Shown in pieces: positions 5,319 to 6,946 of a DNA stretch of 6,946 nt. The stretch comes from Marinilabilia sp964403175 (GTDB lineage: Bacteria; Bacteroidota; Bacteroidia; Bacteroidales; Marinilabiliaceae). Location: positions 1 to 6,946 of the forward strand of contig CAYOFH010000166.1 of assembly GCA_964403175.1 (NCBI GenBank). Direction: 5' to 3'. The notes beneath the pieces were generated by a model. That model saw nothing but the letters and a program-made list of their open reading frames with translations, was not told the DNA's origin and made no database searches. Within the stretch, counting starts at the first letter, position 1; each line of letters opens with the position of its first letter. Made by a program: the position numbers and the translations under genes.

Positions 5319-6764
5319 ATGAACATTCGGTTTGTACTAAACATACTTGGCAGGGTATTGGTTATCCTGGGGCTTTTTATGTGCACCAATTTCATTTGGG
5401 TGGTAGCTTATGACGAATCTACCTTCTGGGGCCATTTCTATGCTTGTCTGATAACACTTATGGGAGGAGCCGCACTTTATCTGGGATCTTCGCTGAAATT
5501 GAAGCCCAGTATGGGATTGCGGGAGAGTTATCTGACGGTAACTTTTGCCTGGGTGGTTATTTCGGCTTTCAGCACTTTGCCTTACTTGTTTACACAATCC
5601 ATCGATACTTTTGAAGATGCCTTTTTTGAGTCTGTTTCCGGATTGACAACCACCGGAGCTTCTATTCTGAATGACATTGAAGCCTTGCCCCGGAGTGTGC
5701 TTTACTGGCGTAGTATGACTCACTGGATAGGAGGGATGGGAATTATTGTATTGGTAGTGGCGATTCTGCCAATGCTGCGTGTTGGTGGGTACAACTTATT
5801 TAAGTCTGAAGCCACAGGAATTTCCTATGAAAAGCTGACTCCCCGGACTGCCAGCACAGCCAAACGGCTTTGGGGTATTTATCTGGGCCTTACCTTTTTT
5901 CAGGTAATTTTTCTGATGGTTGGTAATATGGATTTTTTCGAATCCCTGTGTCATAGTTTTGGTACCATAGCAACAGGCGGATTTTCACCCAAAAATGACA
6001 GCATTGCCGGATATTCGCCCTATATTCAATATGTGATAACGGTTTTTATGTTGCTTGCCGGAATTAATTTCACCCTGCACTACTTTCTGATAAAGGGAAA
6101 ATTTAAGAAGTTAAAACAGAACGACGAACTTAAAACCTATCTCGGAATAATTCTGATTGCAGGAATTCTTATCACTGTTGTTTTGGTTCGATATCTTAAT
6201 CTGGGAATTGAGGAGGCTTTCCGTAAAGCTTTTTTTCAGGTTGTTTCTATCATTACAACCACCGGCTACATTACAGATGACTATCTTCTCTGGCCCACTC
6301 GTGGATGGATCATTATTTTTCTTCTCTTTTTTGTGGGAGCCAGTGTGGGAAGTACCGGTGGTGGAATAAAGGTTATACGGCTGGTAGTAGCTTTCAAGAG
6401 TTTTTATGTTAATTTCTTACGTTTGCTGCACCCCAATTCGGTAATTGTTTTGCGAGTGAACGGCGAAGTGGTGGACGATGAAAAAGTAAGTGCTATAATG
6501 GGGTTTATAGTTCTTTATTTTGTAACTGCTTTTTTGGGCACTGTGGTAATGATTTTTATGAACGTGGACGCCACAACAGCCATGGCCTCGGTTTTATCTT
6601 CCATGGGAGCAATCGGTCCCGCTTTTGGCGGTGTGGGCCCTACCAGTAATTTTTCGATGATTCCTGACGGAGGGAAATATTTTCTTTCATTTTTGATGAT
6701 TCTCGGACGTCTTGAACTTACCACTGTTTTTGTGTTGTTTACTTTGAACTTCTGGAAAGACTAA
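5319..6764 (+). CDS. trkH: TrkH-family potassium uptake transporter, membrane subunit
   Basis: A 481-residue integral inner-membrane protein, the usual TrkH length (about 480), forming the K+ pore of the Trk system. Hydrophobic segments fall near residues 8-30, 38-57, 71-92, 135-155, 184-204, 236-257, 274-292, 328-345, 392-415 and 455-475. The four pore loops of the family are visible: SGLTTTGAS (107-115), GTIATGGFS (215-223), IITTTGYIT (311-319) and SSMGAIGPAFG (427-437), each with the filter glycine. The conserved GASVGSTGGGIKVIR follows loop three (340-354), and the C-terminal GRLEL (463-467) carries the arginine associated with gating. The cytoplasmic NAD/nucleotide-binding partner TrkA is not encoded next to it in this window. 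Start 5319 gives a typical N-terminus (MNIRFVLNILGRVLVILG). No truncation is visible. Confidence 0.95.
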   Translation: MNIRFVLNILGRVLVILGLFMCTNFIWVVAYDESTFWGHFYACLITLMGGAALYLGSSLKLKPSMGLRESYLTVTFAWVVISAFSTLPYLFTQSIDTFEDAFFESVSGLTTTGASILNDIEALPRSVLYWRSMTHWIGGMGIIVLVVAILPMLRVGGYNLFKSEATGISYEKLTPRTASTAKRLWGIYLGLTFFQVIFLMVGNMDFFESLCHSFGTIATGGFSPKNDSIAGYSPYIQYVITVFMLLAGINFTLHYFLIKGKFKKLKQNDELKTYLGIILIAGILITVVLVRYLNLGIEEAFRKAFFQVVSIITTTGYITDDYLLWPTRGWIIIFLLFFVGASVGSTGGGIKVIRLVVAFKSFYVNFLRLLHPNSVIVLRVNGEVVDDEKVSAIMGFIVLYFVTAFLGTVVMIFMNVDATTAMASVLSSMGAIGPAFGGVGPTSNFSMIPDGGKYFLSFLMILGRLELTTVFVLFTLNFWKD

Positions 6765-6834
6765 TTTTTCATTCCATTCATTTTTTATTTCCTTTGTGGC
6801 CAAAATCAGGTAGATAGCATAAAGAAAAGAAGTG

Positions 6835-6946
6835 ATGAACGTAGATGTTGAGCCAAAGAAAACCAAAGAAATTATTCCAACCAATGTATTACAGCAGACT
6901 GCCTTTTGGGCACGTCTGAAGGAAAAGCAGGGATGGGGAACTCGCG
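6835..6946 (+). CDS. 5' end of probable FemAB-family peptidoglycan acyltransferase (partial)
   Basis: An open frame starts at ATG 6835 and runs off the window after 37 codons. It is preceded by a purine-rich AAGAAAAGAAG stretch, better than most starts here. Residues about 14-34 (IPTNVLQQTAFWARLKEKQGW) resemble the opening of FemA/FemB/FemX-type GNAT-fold proteins, which typically read LQ(S/T)xFWxxxKxxxGW; these transfer amino acids from aminoacyl-tRNA to lipid II or peptidoglycan. Only this short block is available, so the family call is tentative and substrate unknown. It starts 70 bp after trkH and could be co-transcribed; TTCCTTTG at 6789-6796 is a one-mismatch -7 box that could instead give it its own promoter. 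Confidence 0.5.
   Translation, partial: MNVDVEPKKTKEIIPTNVLQQTAFWARLKEKQGWGTR

Noticed and set aside
5337..5723. 128-codon minus-strand open frame inside trkH
   Set aside because: It is antisense to a strongly conserved transporter reading frame, with no recognisable motif; a shadow frame.

Overview
The window looks like chromosomal DNA from a member of the Bacteroidota, most likely the Bacteroidales/Marinilabiliales side. It is AT-rich and starts lack strong Shine-Dalgarno sequences. Several genes are preceded by the TAnnTTTG -7 box typical of this phylum, and the protein set fits too: an NdpA-like nucleoid protein, a TIGR02117/DUF2459 protein, an RsmF-type methyltransferase, an endonuclease/exonuclease/phosphatase-fold lipoprotein and TrkH. 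No phage, CRISPR, tRNA or rRNA gene was seen.

Layout. Positions 1-501 hold no confident gene: a degenerate inverted copy of a small mobile repeat (36-168), a 13-bp perfect inverted repeat (192-247), a doubtful 40-codon ORF (322-444) and a promoter box (469-476). The NdpA/YejK-like gene (502-1554, +) ends 4 bp from the end of a convergent secreted DUF2459 protein gene (1559-2179, -). A 173-bp divergent promoter region follows, with a 9-bp inverted repeat, then an RsmF-like rRNA m5C methyltransferase (2353-3720, +). The gap 3721-4218 holds the second repeat copy, a 51-bp tandem duplication of its right end, a hairpin and a promoter. Next come the phosphatase/nuclease-fold lipoprotein (4219-5106, +), the third repeat copy, a promoter, trkH (5319-6764, +), and the 5' end of a probable FemAB-type peptidoglycan acyltransferase (6835 to the window end).

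The genes are individually ordinary housekeeping or envelope genes and do not form an obvious pathway; most seem to be transcribed from their own promoters. The most interesting feature is the short repeat family. Three copies of a 133-135 bp non-coding element occur in under 5.3 kb. The best copy (5125-5258) has 20-bp terminal inverted repeats matching at 18 positions and is flanked by a 7-bp direct repeat, ATAATGG, which looks like a target-site duplication. This is the signature of a MITE-like non-autonomous transposable element. Two direct copies bracket the lipoprotein gene, and one sits where the -33 region of the trkH promoter should be.
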